Part shown: in pieces, positions 48,307 through 58,868 of the stretch
Layout of the letters: every line of letters starts with the position of its first letter
Position numbering within the stretch: the stretch's first letter is position 1
Source of the DNA: JACQFK01 sp035644495
Lineage (GTDB): Bacteria > Planctomycetota > MHYJ01 > JACPRB01
NCBI GenBank assembly: GCA_035644495.1
Contig: DASQOM010000120.1
Span: forward strand, 1-64,000
DNA: 64,000 bases
Direction: 5' to 3'
Program-made: the position numbers and the translations under genes
Notes under the pieces: generated by a model
Told to the model about the DNA's origin: nothing
What the model saw: the letters and a program-made list of their open reading frames with translations, nothing else
Database searches by the model: none

Positions 48307-48948
48307 ATGCTGAAAATCAAGATCTGCGGGATCACCCGACCCGAGGACGCGGTCGCCGCAGGCGCGGAGGGCGCCGACTATGTCGGCCTCATCTTCGCCA
48401 AGTCCGCCCGCAGGATCGAGGTCAAGACCGCCCAGGACATCCTCTGGAACCTCCCCCGCGGCGTCGAAGCCGTGGGCGTGTTCATGAACCAGACCCTCGA
48501 CGAGGTCCGCCGCATCCTGGACGCGACCGGGCTCAAGATCGCCCAGCTCCACGGAGACGAATCGCCCCGCTTCTGCAAGGAGCTCGGCGTCCCCGTGATC
48601 AAGACGTTCGACACCTTCAGCGACGGCTCGATGGACAAGCTCAAGAAGTACGACGCCTTCGCGTTCCTGCTCGACCTGCCCAAAGGCGGCGGCGCCGGAG
48701 CGCGGTCGCAGATCGACACCGAGTGGGCCTCCCTGGCCAAGCGCCACGGCAAAGTCCTCCTCGCGGGCAAGCTGACCCCGCACTCCGTGGGCGACCTGGT
48801 CCGCAAGGTCCGGCCCTGGGGCGTCGACGTCTCCAGCTCCGTCGAGCAGGCGCCCGGGATCAAGGACCGGTCGAAAATCCGGGACTTCATCCAGGCCGCG
48901 CAGGCGGCCTACAAGGAAACGACCCGCATCAAAGTCAAAACTCGATAA
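48307..48948 (+). CDS. trpF: phosphoribosylanthranilate isomerase
   Basis: 213 residues. KIKICGITRPEDAVAAG with catalytic C7, YVGLIFAKSARRIE, VGVFMNQTLDEV, AQLHGDESP, and AGKLTPHSVGDLV match the TrpF barrel. Third step of tryptophan synthesis. A leaderless-type promoter lies upstream. trpB starts 10 nt after its stop. Confidence 0.94.
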   Translation: MLKIKICGITRPEDAVAAGAEGADYVGLIFAKSARRIEVKTAQDILWNLPRGVEAVGVFMNQTLDEVRRILDATGLKIAQLHGDESPRFCKELGVPVIKTFDTFSDGSMDKLKKYDAFAFLLDLPKGGGAGARSQIDTEWASLAKRHGKVLLAGKLTPHSVGDLVRKVRPWGVDVSSSVEQAPGIKDRSKIRDFIQAAQAAYKETTRIKVKTR

Positions 48949-48958
48949 GGCCCTCCCC

Positions 48959-50153
<1,195 letters not shown>

Positions 50154-50161
<8 letters not shown>

Positions 50162-50879
50162 GCTGCTCCTGCCGTTCGTCACCGCGGGCTATCCGACGAA
50201 GGCCGGCTGCGTCGACCTGCTGAACGCCTGCGCGTCGGGCGGCGGCGACCAGATCGAGCTCGGCATCCCGTTCAGCGACCCGCTCGCCGACGGCCCCGTC
50301 ATCCAGGCGACCTCCTATAAGGCCCTCGTCGGGGGCATCACCGTCGAGGATGTCTTCGGCATCGCCGAGACGTTCAAGGCCGTGCCGCTCAACCTCATGA
50401 CCTACGTCAACCCCGTGCTGCAGTACGGGGAGCGGAAGTTCTTCGACCGCGCCGCGAAGGCCGGGGTGAAGGCCGTCATCGTGCCCGACGTGCCGCCCGA
50501 GGAGGCGGACGCGATGACGGCCGCGTCGCAGGCCAGCGGCGTCCCGAACATCTTCCTGATCTCGCCGACCTGCACGGACGCGCGGATCAAGATGATCGAC
50601 AAGCTCAGCCGCGCGTGGATCTATATCGTCTCCATCAAAGGCGTGACCGGGTCGAAGATCCAGTCGGACGTCGCGTCCTTCGTGACGCGCGTCCGCAGGC
50701 TGACGAAGCATCCCCTCTATGTCGGCTTCGGGATCTCGACGCCCGACGACGCCGCCCGCATCGCCCAGGTGGCGGACGGCATCATCGTCGCCAGCGCGCT
50801 GCTGAAGCTCGTCGAGGACGGCGGCACCGCGAAGGACGTGGAGCAGTTCGTCGCCGGCCTCCGCAAGGCGATCGACTAG
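50154..50879 (+). CDS. trpA: tryptophan synthase alpha chain
   Basis: 241 residues, slightly short for TrpA. Catalytic E35 and D46 are in QIELGIPFSDPLADGPVIQ. Later blocks NLMTYVNPVLQYG and PLYVGFGISTPDDAARIAQ are intact. It cleaves indole-3-glycerol phosphate and channels indole to TrpB. End of the trpFBA run; no trpC is present. Confidence 0.95.
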
Positions 50880-50931
50880 ACCCGGCCCCCCGCGCGCGCT
50901 ATCATCTCTCCTTCTCGACCGTAAATAACGA

Positions 50932-52389
50932 ATGTCCGAGCACACCACCAAGCGGCGCAACCCCGCCCATCCCCACTACTGGATCCCCGAGTTCCTGCTG
51001 ATCACCCGCAAGCGGCCCCGCCGGCAGATCCGGCTGATGCTGCTGGCAACCCTGGTGGGCGTGGCGACGGGTACCGGGGCGGTGCTGTTCTACGTGGCCA
51101 CGGTCGTCGCGGTGCGGCTGGCCCTGGGCGGGGGCGCGGGATACTGGCCGGAGCCGCATCCCGGCGGCGAGCCGCATCTGATCTGGCCCGTCCTGCCCCG
51201 GCATGAGTTCATCCCCGGACTGCTGCTCCTGATCCCGGCCGTCGGCGGTCTCCTGAGCGGGCTGCTGGTGGGGATGTTCGCGCCGGAGGCGGAGGGACAC
51301 GGGACCGACGCCGCCATCAAGGCCTACCACGAGAAGGACGGCCTGATCCGCCCCCGCGTGCCTCTCGTGAAGACCCTGGCCAGCGCGCTGACGATCGGCT
51401 CCGGCGGGTCGGGCGGCCGCGAAGGGCCGATCGCGCAGATCGGGGCGGGCATCGGGTCCACGCTGGCGAATCTCCTGGGGCTCGCCCCCTCGGAACGGCG
51501 CGTCCTCATGGCCGCGGGCGTGGGCGCCGGCGTGGCGGCGATCTTCCGGGCCCCGCTGGCGGGCGCCCTCTTCGCCGCGGAAGTCCTCTACTGGTCGCCC
51601 GAGTTCGAGTCCGAGGTCATCATCCCCGCCGGGATCGCCAGCGTCGTGTCCTACTGCACCTTCGGCTCGGTGTTCGGCTGGGCCCCGCTGTTCCGGACGC
51701 CGGACTTCGCCTTCCACAACCCGCTCGAGCTGGGACCCTATCTGCTGCTGGCGCTCGCCATGACCACGCTCGCAGGCGTCTACACCCGCTCGTTCTACGG
51801 ATTCGCCGACCTCTTCCACAAACTGAAGCTGCCGCCCTGGATGAAGCCCGCGCTCGGGGCCTTCCTGACCGGCGCCGTCGGCCTCGCCCTGTACTATGCC
51901 ACCGGCCGCCGCACGGAGGCGCTCTCCGTCCTGTCTTTCGGATACGACTCGCTCCAGCGCGCCCTCGACGGCGACCCGACGGACGGCGCGGGCATCCTGA
52001 TGATCGTCGCGCTGGGCAAGATCCTGACGACGAGCCTCACCATCGGCAGCGGCGGCTCGGGCGGCGTCTTCGGCCCGTCGATGGTGATCGGCGGCTGCAG
52101 CGGGGGCGCCCTGGGCCTCGTCTTCCACCACGCCTGGCCCCGCCTGGTCCCTTATCCCGCGAGCTATGTCGTCCTCGGCATGGGCGGCTTCTTCGCCGCG
52201 GCGGCGAAGACGCCCTTCTCGACGCTGGTGATCGTCAGCGAGCTGACCGGCAGCTACCATATGCTGCTGCCGGCGATCTGGGTCTGCGTGATCTCGTTCA
52301 TGCTCTCCGACGAGCACTCGCTGTTCCGCTCGCAGGTGGAGAACCGCGCGGCCTCGCCGGCGCACCGGCGCCCGATTCATCCCGGATAG
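50932..52389 (+). CDS. ClC-type chloride channel/antiporter
   Basis: 485 residues with the multi-helix ClC fold. Selectivity-filter loops: GSGGSGGREGPIAQIG with the gating glutamate in GREGP, and GSGGSGGVFGPSMVIG. The first filter has GSGGS instead of GSGIP. No C-terminal CBS domains. It moves chloride, perhaps in exchange for protons, and helps in acid or ion balance. TATCAT (50900-50905) lies 26 nt before the start. Confidence 0.92.
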   Translation: MSEHTTKRRNPAHPHYWIPEFLLITRKRPRRQIRLMLLATLVGVATGTGAVLFYVATVVAVRLALGGGAGYWPEPHPGGEPHLIWPVLPRHEFIPGLLLLIPAVGGLLSGLLVGMFAPEAEGHGTDAAIKAYHEKDGLIRPRVPLVKTLASALTIGSGGSGGREGPIAQIGAGIGSTLANLLGLAPSERRVLMAAGVGAGVAAIFRAPLAGALFAAEVLYWSPEFESEVIIPAGIASVVSYCTFGSVFGWAPLFRTPDFAFHNPLELGPYLLLALAMTTLAGVYTRSFYGFADLFHKLKLPPWMKPALGAFLTGAVGLALYYATGRRTEALSVLSFGYDSLQRALDGDPTDGAGILMIVALGKILTTSLTIGSGGSGGVFGPSMVIGGCSGGALGLVFHHAWPRLVPYPASYVVLGMGGFFAAAAKTPFSTLVIVSELTGSYHMLLPAIWVCVISFMLSDEHSLFRSQVENRAASPAHRRPIHPG

Positions 52390-52395
52390 CAGCCG

Positions 52396-53829
52396 TCATT
52401 TCTTCTTGGGCGCCTCGCCGCCGGGCACGCGCGCGGGCCAGGCCTTCTTCATCCGGGCCTTCAGGTCCGCGACGACGTCCGCGCGCCTCGGATCCGCCGC
52501 GAGGTTGACGTACTCGTGCGGGTCCGCGTCCTCATCGTAAAGCTGGGCGCCTTTCTTCGCGTCGTCCCACTCCACGTAGCGCCAGCGCTCCGTGCGCACC
52601 GCATAGCCGGGGAATCCGTTGCGCTCGACCTGCGAGTGCGCGGCCCTCTCCCAGGCCGCCGCGGGATCCTCGAGCAGCGGCTTCAAGCTCGAGCCTTCGA
52701 GGTTCTTCGGCGCCGCGAGGCCCGCCAGGTCCGCGAGCGTCGGATAAAGATCGAGCAGCTCGACCGTGCGCGGCGACGCCTTTCCGGCCCCCTTCACCCC
52801 CGGCACGGCGATGATCATCGGTACCCGCGCGGACTCCTCGAAGAGACTCTGCTTCATCCAGAGGCCGTGCTCGCCCAGGTGGTAGCCGTGGTCGCTCCAG
52901 AAGACGACGATCGTGTCGTCCCAGAGCTTGAGGCGGTCGACGGCATCCAGGACGCGCCCGATCTGCGCGTCGACGAACGAGATCGCCGCATAGTACGCCT
53001 GTTTGCATTCCCGGGCTTGGTCGACGGTCACGCCGAAGTTCGGCCAGGGCGCCGTCGACGCAAGCGCGGGCTTCGGCACCGCCTTGAGCGCGTCCTCCGG
53101 CTCCTTCGGCAGCTGGATCCTCTCCATCGGGTACAGATCGAAGTACTTCTTCGGCGCGATGTACGGGCAGTGCGGCTTGTAGAAGCCCACGGCGAGGAAG
53201 AACGGCTTTTCGCGCGACTCCTCGAGCAGCTGGATCGCCTGCGTCGCCACCTTCCCGTCGGTATGGTCCTCGTCGCGGCCGTCCTTGTCGTTGAGCAGGC
53301 ACATCGCGGAGCCGAGCCCGCGCTTGGGCGTGTAGTTGAGGATCTCCGACTCCAGCGTCGTCTTGTCGCGGCCGGCCGGGTTGAAGACGCGGTTCCACGA
53401 GGCCGGGTCGTCGAGGCCGCTCGTGCCGATGTCGCCGGGATTGCCGTAATGGTAGATCTTGCCGATGCGGGTCGCGACGTAGGCGTTGGCCATGAACATC
53501 TGCGGCAGGGTGACGACGTCGGGCAGTCCGGTGCGGAAGTGATCGGTGAGGTTGTAGACGCGGGTCGAGGACGGGCGCAGACCCGTCATCAGGGACGAGC
53601 GGCTCGGGCTGCAGAGCGGGTACTGGCAGTAGGCGCGGTCGAAGCGGACGCCGCGCTTTGCGAGCCGGTCGATGTTCGGCGACTGCACGACGGGGTGCCC
53701 GTAGCAGCCGAGGTCGTTGTTCATGTCGTCGACGGCGATGAAGAGGATGTTCTTCTTCGGCGTCGCCTGGGGTGCGCCCGCGGCGCAGAGCAGGGCGGCG
53801 AGAACGACGAAGCCGCGGATTCGTTTCAT
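52396..53829 (-). CDS. secreted sulfatase, iduronate-2-sulfatase-like
   Basis: 477 residues. Signal peptide MKRIRGFVVLAALLCAAGAP. The metal-binding start NILFIAVDDMNNDLGCYGHP and the sulfatase signature PLCSPSRSSLMTGLRPS are present, with C73 as the residue converted to formylglycine. VFWSDHGYHLGEHGLWMKQS completes the active site. Such enzymes desulfate algal or animal glycans and are greatly expanded in planctomycetes. The FGE-like domain at 28 kb is too short to be the maturase. Its 3' end is 6 nt from that of clc. Confidence 0.93.
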   Translation of the reverse strand: MKRIRGFVVLAALLCAAGAPQATPKKNILFIAVDDMNNDLGCYGHPVVQSPNIDRLAKRGVRFDRAYCQYPLCSPSRSSLMTGLRPSSTRVYNLTDHFRTGLPDVVTLPQMFMANAYVATRIGKIYHYGNPGDIGTSGLDDPASWNRVFNPAGRDKTTLESEILNYTPKRGLGSAMCLLNDKDGRDEDHTDGKVATQAIQLLEESREKPFFLAVGFYKPHCPYIAPKKYFDLYPMERIQLPKEPEDALKAVPKPALASTAPWPNFGVTVDQARECKQAYYAAISFVDAQIGRVLDAVDRLKLWDDTIVVFWSDHGYHLGEHGLWMKQSLFEESARVPMIIAVPGVKGAGKASPRTVELLDLYPTLADLAGLAAPKNLEGSSLKPLLEDPAAAWERAAHSQVERNGFPGYAVRTERWRYVEWDDAKKGAQLYDEDADPHEYVNLAADPRRADVVADLKARMKKAWPARVPGGEAPKKK

Positions 53830-53911
53830 GGGAATCCCTCCGGTATTGGAACCCGGGCGATGACGTTTCTGCGGCGCAGATTTGTCATCACTTCTGATAT
53901 CCTACCCGGCC

Positions 53912-55171
53912 ATGGACCCGACCCCTCACGTCGTGATCCTGGGCGGCGGCTTCGGCGGGCTTTCGGCGGCCCGCGCGCTCCGGAAGGCGCCCGTGCGGAT
54001 CACGCTGCTCGACCGCCGCAACCACCACCTGTTCCAGCCGCTGCTCTACCAGGTCGCCACCGCCGCCCTGAACGCGGGCGACATCGCCGCGCCCATCCGC
54101 CACATCCTCAGCCGCCAGAAGAACGCGACCGTGCTGATGGCCGAGGCGACCGCAATCGATGCGGCCGGCCGGAAGATCGTGCTCGCCGACGGCGAATGCG
54201 CTTATGACCGCCTGATCGTCGCCACCGGCGCGACCCACTCGTACTTCGGCCACCCCGAGTGGGCGCCGTATGCGGTCGGACTGAAGACGATCGAGGACGC
54301 GCTCGAGATCCGCCGGCGGGTGCTCAGCGCGTACGAACAGGCAGAGCGGGAGCAGGACCCGGAGACCCGGAAGGCGTGGCTGACCTTCGTGATTGTCGGC
54401 GGCGGCCCCACGGGCGTCGAGCTCGCGGGCGCCCTGGCCGAGATCGCCCGCCACGCGCTGGTCCGCGACTTCCGCAACATCGATCCGCGCCAGTCCCGCA
54501 TCCTTCTCCTGCAGGGCGGCGACCGCGTCCTGCCCACGTTCCCGCCCGACCTCTGCGAGAAGGCGCGCCTCCAGCTGGTCGGCCTCGGCGTCGAGGTCCG
54601 CCTCAACGCGCTCGTCACCGGCATCGATGCCGAGTCCGTCCGCATCGGCGAGGAGCGCATCCCCGCGAAGACCGCGCTCTGGGCCGCGGGCGTGGCGGCG
54701 TCGCCGCTCGCGAAGTCGCTCGGGGTGAAGCTCGACAACGCCGGGCGGGTCGAGATCAACCCCGACCTGAGCATCCCCGGCCATCCGGAGATCCAGGTGA
54801 TCGGAGATCTGGCCGCGCTGAAGCAGGACGGAAAGCTGCTGCCGGGCGTGGCGCCGGCCGCGATGCAGCAGGGTCGGCACGCCGCGCTCAACATCGCCCG
54901 CGCCGTGCGGGGCGAGCCGGCGCTCCCCTTCGTCTATAAGGACAAGGGTTCGCTGGCCGTCATCGGCCGCGGCGCCGGGGTGGCCGCGTTCCCCAAGTCG
55001 AACTGGTCGGGCTTCGTCGCGTGGTGGGCCTGGCTCATCATCCATATCCTCTTCCTGATCGGCTTCCGCAACCGCATGCTCGTCCTGTTCCAGTGGGCCT
55101 GGGCCTACTGGACGTGGCAGCGCGGCGCGCGGCTGATCACGGGCGGGAACGGGACGCGTCCGAAGTCCTGA
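53912..55171 (+). CDS. ndh: type II NADH dehydrogenase
   Basis: 419 residues from ATG 53912; TATCCT lies eight bases upstream, again leaderless-like. FAD site HVVILGGGFGGLSAARALRK, NADH site FVIVGGGPTGVELAGALAEI, and IQVIGDLAALKQDGKLLPGV. C-terminal amphipathic anchor WWAWLIIHILFLIGFRNRML. It passes electrons from NADH to menaquinone without pumping protons, in line with mqnA and mqnC. Its 3' end overlaps the next gene tail to tail by 35 nt. Confidence 0.93.
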   Translation: MDPTPHVVILGGGFGGLSAARALRKAPVRITLLDRRNHHLFQPLLYQVATAALNAGDIAAPIRHILSRQKNATVLMAEATAIDAAGRKIVLADGECAYDRLIVATGATHSYFGHPEWAPYAVGLKTIEDALEIRRRVLSAYEQAEREQDPETRKAWLTFVIVGGGPTGVELAGALAEIARHALVRDFRNIDPRQSRILLLQGGDRVLPTFPPDLCEKARLQLVGLGVEVRLNALVTGIDAESVRIGEERIPAKTALWAAGVAASPLAKSLGVKLDNAGRVEINPDLSIPGHPEIQVIGDLAALKQDGKLLPGVAPAAMQQGRHAALNIARAVRGEPALPFVYKDKGSLAVIGRGAGVAAFPKSNWSGFVAWWAWLIIHILFLIGFRNRMLVLFQWAWAYWTWQRGARLITGGNGTRPKS

Positions 55172-55523
55172 CGTAGGCGACGGCGAACAGCACGCCCAGC
55201 AGCAGGTCGATCATGCTGAAGCCCAGCACCAGCCCCGGGATGCGCTGCTGCAGGTAGAGGAGGGGCATGGCGATCGCGAACGTCGCCTTCTCGAGGACGG
55301 ACGCGAGCATCATCGGACGGTAGCGGGCGGGATCCGTCGCGATCATGAGGAAGACGACCTGGAACGCGACGGTGACGCCGACGAAGCCGTAGTAGAACTC
55401 CGGGTGCGTCACCGGAGGGGGATGATCCACGCCGGTCCGCGTCTCGAGGAAGTATTGCGGCCCGACGACGAGCAGTCCGTAGATCCCGGCCCCCCGGAAC
55501 ACCCGCCTCGCGAAGACCATCAC
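55137..55523 (-). CDS. small four-helix membrane protein
   Basis: 128 residues with four hydrophobic helices (for example GFVGVTVAFQVVFLMIATDP and MPLLYLQQRIPGLVLGFSMI). No catalytic motif is recognised. Its C-terminal 11 codons overlap ndh in antisense. It lies 21 nt after the NuoF-like gene on the same strand and could be its membrane partner, though this is speculative. Confidence 0.65.
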   Translation of the reverse strand: MMVFARRVFRGAGIYGLLVVGPQYFLETRTGVDHPPPVTHPEFYYGFVGVTVAFQVVFLMIATDPARYRPMMLASVLEKATFAIAMPLLYLQQRIPGLVLGFSMIDLLLGVLFAVAYVRTSDASRSRP

Positions 55524-55544
55524 CGTCTCAACGCGCGGCCGGTC

Positions 55545-57074
55545 CTATTTCTTGCCCTTCTTCAGCCAGTCGCGGAGGGCTTCGTTGACCTGGCGGTCCA
55601 TGTCGAGGCCCTTCGTCTCCGACAGCACTTTCATGGACTCCCAGACGTCCGGCGCGAGGCGCACGCCGGCGTCGCCTTCCGGCGTGGGCTGCATGACGAC
55701 GAAGCGCGACGTCGTCCGGTCCGGGTTCTTGTAGGTCCAGTCGGGATTCTTCGCCTCCTGGCGGAGATCGAAGACGAACTTTTTCGTCGCCTCGTCGTAG
55801 TCGGTGATCTTCGGCAGGCGCCAGCGCGGCGGCGACGACTTCGCGTGCGCGAGCTGCTGGTCGAACTCCGCCTTGAAGCGCGTCATCAGGCTCGGAAGCA
55901 GCTGCGCGCCGCCCACGGGCAGATAGCAGCGGTTGCCCTGCGGCGCGGAGCGGGCGCCGAAGAGCGCGCGCTCGTAGTCGTCGGGCGTCGCGGTCTTCGG
56001 GTCGAACAGCTCGTCGATCGCGCTCGACGCGGTCCGCAGCCCGTGCTTGCACGCGGTGCACTGGTTGCACGACTCGACGTACAGGAAGCGGGCGATCGCC
56101 TGCGTGACGCGCGGAATGCTGGCCTCGTCGTCGATCACGACGAAGCCGCAGGAGCCCAGGCCGGAGCCGATCATCTTGAGCGAGACGAAGTCCGCGCGCG
56201 TCTCGAACTTCTCGGGGCCGATGAAGTTCGACGACACGCCGGGGATGGCGGCCTTGAAGGAGCGAGGCCCGCGCGGGCCCCCGCCCAGCCGGAAGAGCAG
56301 CTCGCGCAGGGGGATGCCGGCCTCCACCTCGTAGACGCCGGGCTTCTCCAGGTCGCCGCAGAGCGTGAAGATCAGCGTCCCGGGCGTGTCCCGGGTCCCC
56401 AGCTTGCGGAAGGATTCCCAGCCGTGGCGGATGATGCTCGCCACGTGGGCGAAGGTCTGGGCGTTGTTGACGAGCGCGGGGTTCGGGGATTCGGCCGTGG
56501 CGAAGAGGCCGCGCTCGTAGGGGGGATAATGCGCTTCGCGGGGGAGCGGGCCCTGACCCTCGATGACGTTGAGCAGCGCCTTCTCCTCGCCGAAGAGGTA
56601 TTCGTCGGGACCGGCGACGATCTTGATCGTGTACCCGTCGAGCAGGCCCGCCTCGCGGATCTCCTCGACCGCGCGACCCAGCCGCTCGATCTCCTTCCCG
56701 AAGGACTCCTTGATCGCGATATAGAGCTCTTTCGTGCCGATGACGTGGGCCGCGATCAGCATGCCCTCGATCACCGCATACGGATTGCGGCGGATCAGCC
56801 AGCGATCCTTGAACGTCGCGGGCTCGCCCTCGGCCGCGTTGCAGACGACCGACTTCCTGGGGCAGGGATGCTTCCGGATCGTCCCCCACTTCGTGCCCGT
56901 CGGAAACCCGCCGCCGCCGCGCCCGCGGAGCCCGGACTCCTCGATCTCCGAATGCACGGCACCCGGGCTCATCTTGCGCGCCTTCGGGACGGCGTGGTCG
57001 CCCGTCGCCTTTCCGTACGCGGCGTACGTCTCGTACGGCGAGGCCGGGATCAGCCAATGGTTGTGCTTCGCCAT
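55545..57074 (-). CDS. lone NuoF-like NADH dehydrogenase subunit with RHH-like tail
   Basis: 509 residues from ATG 57074. FMN/NADH region GLRGRGGGGFPTGTKWG, VCNAAEGEPATFKD and AGPDEYLFGEEKALLNVIEG, and iron-sulfur ligands C336, C339, C342 (SCNQCTACKHG) and C383 match NuoF/HoxF. No nuoE, nuoG or hydrogenase gene is near. Residues 400-509 are extra. Residues 470-507 (GVRLAPDVWESMKVLSETKG then DMDRQVNEALRDWLKK) look like a ribbon-helix-helix DNA-binding domain. It may be part of a NADH-dependent bifurcating or formate-linked enzyme. Confidence 0.85.
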   Translation of the reverse strand: MAKHNHWLIPASPYETYAAYGKATGDHAVPKARKMSPGAVHSEIEESGLRGRGGGGFPTGTKWGTIRKHPCPRKSVVCNAAEGEPATFKDRWLIRRNPYAVIEGMLIAAHVIGTKELYIAIKESFGKEIERLGRAVEEIREAGLLDGYTIKIVAGPDEYLFGEEKALLNVIEGQGPLPREAHYPPYERGLFATAESPNPALVNNAQTFAHVASIIRHGWESFRKLGTRDTPGTLIFTLCGDLEKPGVYEVEAGIPLRELLFRLGGGPRGPRSFKAAIPGVSSNFIGPEKFETRADFVSLKMIGSGLGSCGFVVIDDEASIPRVTQAIARFLYVESCNQCTACKHGLRTASSAIDELFDPKTATPDDYERALFGARSAPQGNRCYLPVGGAQLLPSLMTRFKAEFDQQLAHAKSSPPRWRLPKITDYDEATKKFVFDLRQEAKNPDWTYKNPDRTTSRFVVMQPTPEGDAGVRLAPDVWESMKVLSETKGLDMDRQVNEALRDWLKKGKK

Positions 57075-57132
57075 GGGGCTAATGATTGCCCGAACGCGAG
57101 CCAACATTCAAGAAAAGTCCGACGGGGGGGAT

Positions 57133-57480
57133 TCAGCGCTGGACGTGCGAGACGACATAGAGCTCGATGCCCAGCCAGAGGCTGCGCGAATAGCGGAAGA
57201 ACCAGAGGGGAAAGACGATGGAGAAGGCGGCCAGCGGCCACAGGAGCCAGGGCAGCGGAACCCGGTCGAGCAGCGGCAGCGCGACGGCGAGCAGGATCAG
57301 GGTGGTCACGCCGTAGTTGATGTACATCGCGCCGATGTAATAGCCCTGCTCGCGTTTGAAATCCAGGCCGCAGGACGCGCAGGCGTCGGGCATGGTGAGG
57401 AAGCGCGTGAACATCCGGCCTTCGCCGCACCTCGGGCAGCGAAGCCGCAGGCAGCGGCCCACGGTCAGCCAGAACCTCAT
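57133..57480 (-). CDS. DUF983 membrane protein
   Basis: 115 residues from ATG 57480, overlapping in the ATGA manner the stop of the efflux gene upstream. Two CxxC pairs (RCPRCGEGRMF and ACASCGLDFKREQGYYIG) are followed by two membrane helices. This is the DUF983 pattern, of unknown role. It is last gene of the TetR export operon. Confidence 0.85.
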   Translation of the reverse strand: MRFWLTVGRCLRLRCPRCGEGRMFTRFLTMPDACASCGLDFKREQGYYIGAMYINYGVTTLILLAVALPLLDRVPLPWLLWPLAAFSIVFPLWFFRYSRSLWLGIELYVVSHVQR

Positions 57481-58868
57481 GGCTCCCGCGACTCCCACCC
57501 GCCGCCCAGCGCCTTGTAGAGGGCCACGAGGTTCAGCGTCACGTCCGCCTGGCTGCGCGCCCGTTCGGCCTCGTTGATGTACGCCGCGCGCTGCGCGTCC
57601 AGCACGTCGATGAAGCTCGTCAGCCCCTTCCGGTAGAGGTCGTCGGCCAGTTCGACCGACTTCCGGTTCGCCGCGACCGCCTCCTCGAGACGGCGCAGGC
57701 GGTCGCCTTCGCGGAGATAGGCGACGAGCGCGTTCTCGACATCCTCGAGCGCGTTCAGCACCGATTTCTCGTAGAACGCCAGCGCCTGCTCCTGCTGCGC
57801 GTCCTGCACCGCGATCTGGGAGCGGATGCGGCCACCGGCGAAGATCGGCCAGCGGATCGACGGACCCAGCGACCAGGCCCGGCTTTCCCATTTCAGGAAG
57901 TCCCCCGAGCTGAGGCTGTCCAGTCCGAAGGCGCCCGTCAGCGAGATCCGGGGATAAAGGTCCGCGGTCGCGATGCCGATCGCCGCGGTCGCCGCCGCCA
58001 GCCGGCGCTCGGCCTGGCGCACGTCGGGCCGGCGCAGCAGCAGCTCCGACGGCAGCCCCACCACCACGCGCGGCGGGGCGCCGGGGATGGGCCGCGTCGC
58101 CGCGAGCTCGGCCGTCAGCGCCTCGGGCGCCAGCCCGAGCAGCACGCTCAGGCGGTGGATCGTCTGCTTGAGCGCGGCCTCGACCTGGGGGATCGCCGCC
58201 TCCGCCGACGCCAGGAGCGCCTCGGCGCGGGAGACGTCCAGCGTCGTCGCCACGCCGGCCGCGAGCCGGGCCCGCGTGATCTCGACGGTGTCGCGCGCGG
58301 ACGCCGCGTTCCTCCGGAGGACGTCGATCAGGAGCTGGTTGCCGCGGAGGCCGACGTAGTTGCGGGCCACCTCGCCCAGCAGCGTCACGAGCACCGCGCG
58401 ACGGTTCTCGATCCAGGACTCATAGTCGGCGGTCGCGGCCTCGTAGCCGCGCTGCACGGCGCCCCAGAGGTCGAGCTCCCAGGACGCGTCGAAGCCGGCC
58501 TTGTAATGGGTCGTATAGAGATCCGGCACCCCGAACTGGAGGGCGTTGGGACTCTGCCGGGCCCGCGTCACGGAGCCGCCCGCGTCGATCTCGGGCAGGG
58601 CCGCGGCGAACACGATGCCCATCTGCGCGCGGGCCTCGTTGACGCGGCCCACCGCGATCCTCAAGTCGTGGTTCGACTTCACCGCGCGATCGACCAGGCG
58701 GTTCAGCTCGTCGTCGCCGAACAGGGCCCACCAGGTCGAGAGGTCGGCGGTCGCGGTGTCCGCCTTTTCGCCCCAGGCGGCGGGGGCCTCGGTCTTCGGG
58801 CGCTCGTAATCGGGCCCGACCGCGCAACCCGCGGCGAGCAGCAGGACGGCGACGGAAGTTCGCTTCAC
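57477..58868 (-). CDS. NodT/TolC-type outer-membrane efflux lipoprotein
   Basis: 463 residues from GTG 58868, overlapping the HlyD stop as GTGA. Lipobox LAAGC (VAVLLLAAGCAVGPDYERP) and two OEP repeats: FGDDELNRLVDRAVKSNHDL in the first, and LSVLLGLAPEALTAELAATR leading to the second. IRWPIFAGGRIRSQI and GLTSFIDVLDAQRAAY are typical of NodT. It forms the exit duct of a tripartite pump together with the next three genes. Confidence 0.92.
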   Translation of the reverse strand: MKRTSVAVLLLAAGCAVGPDYERPKTEAPAAWGEKADTATADLSTWWALFGDDELNRLVDRAVKSNHDLRIAVGRVNEARAQMGIVFAAALPEIDAGGSVTRARQSPNALQFGVPDLYTTHYKAGFDASWELDLWGAVQRGYEAATADYESWIENRRAVLVTLLGEVARNYVGLRGNQLLIDVLRRNAASARDTVEITRARLAAGVATTLDVSRAEALLASAEAAIPQVEAALKQTIHRLSVLLGLAPEALTAELAATRPIPGAPPRVVVGLPSELLLRRPDVRQAERRLAAATAAIGIATADLYPRISLTGAFGLDSLSSGDFLKWESRAWSLGPSIRWPIFAGGRIRSQIAVQDAQQEQALAFYEKSVLNALEDVENALVAYLREGDRLRRLEEAVAANRKSVELADDLYRKGLTSFIDVLDAQRAAYINEAERARSQADVTLNLVALYKALGGGWESREP

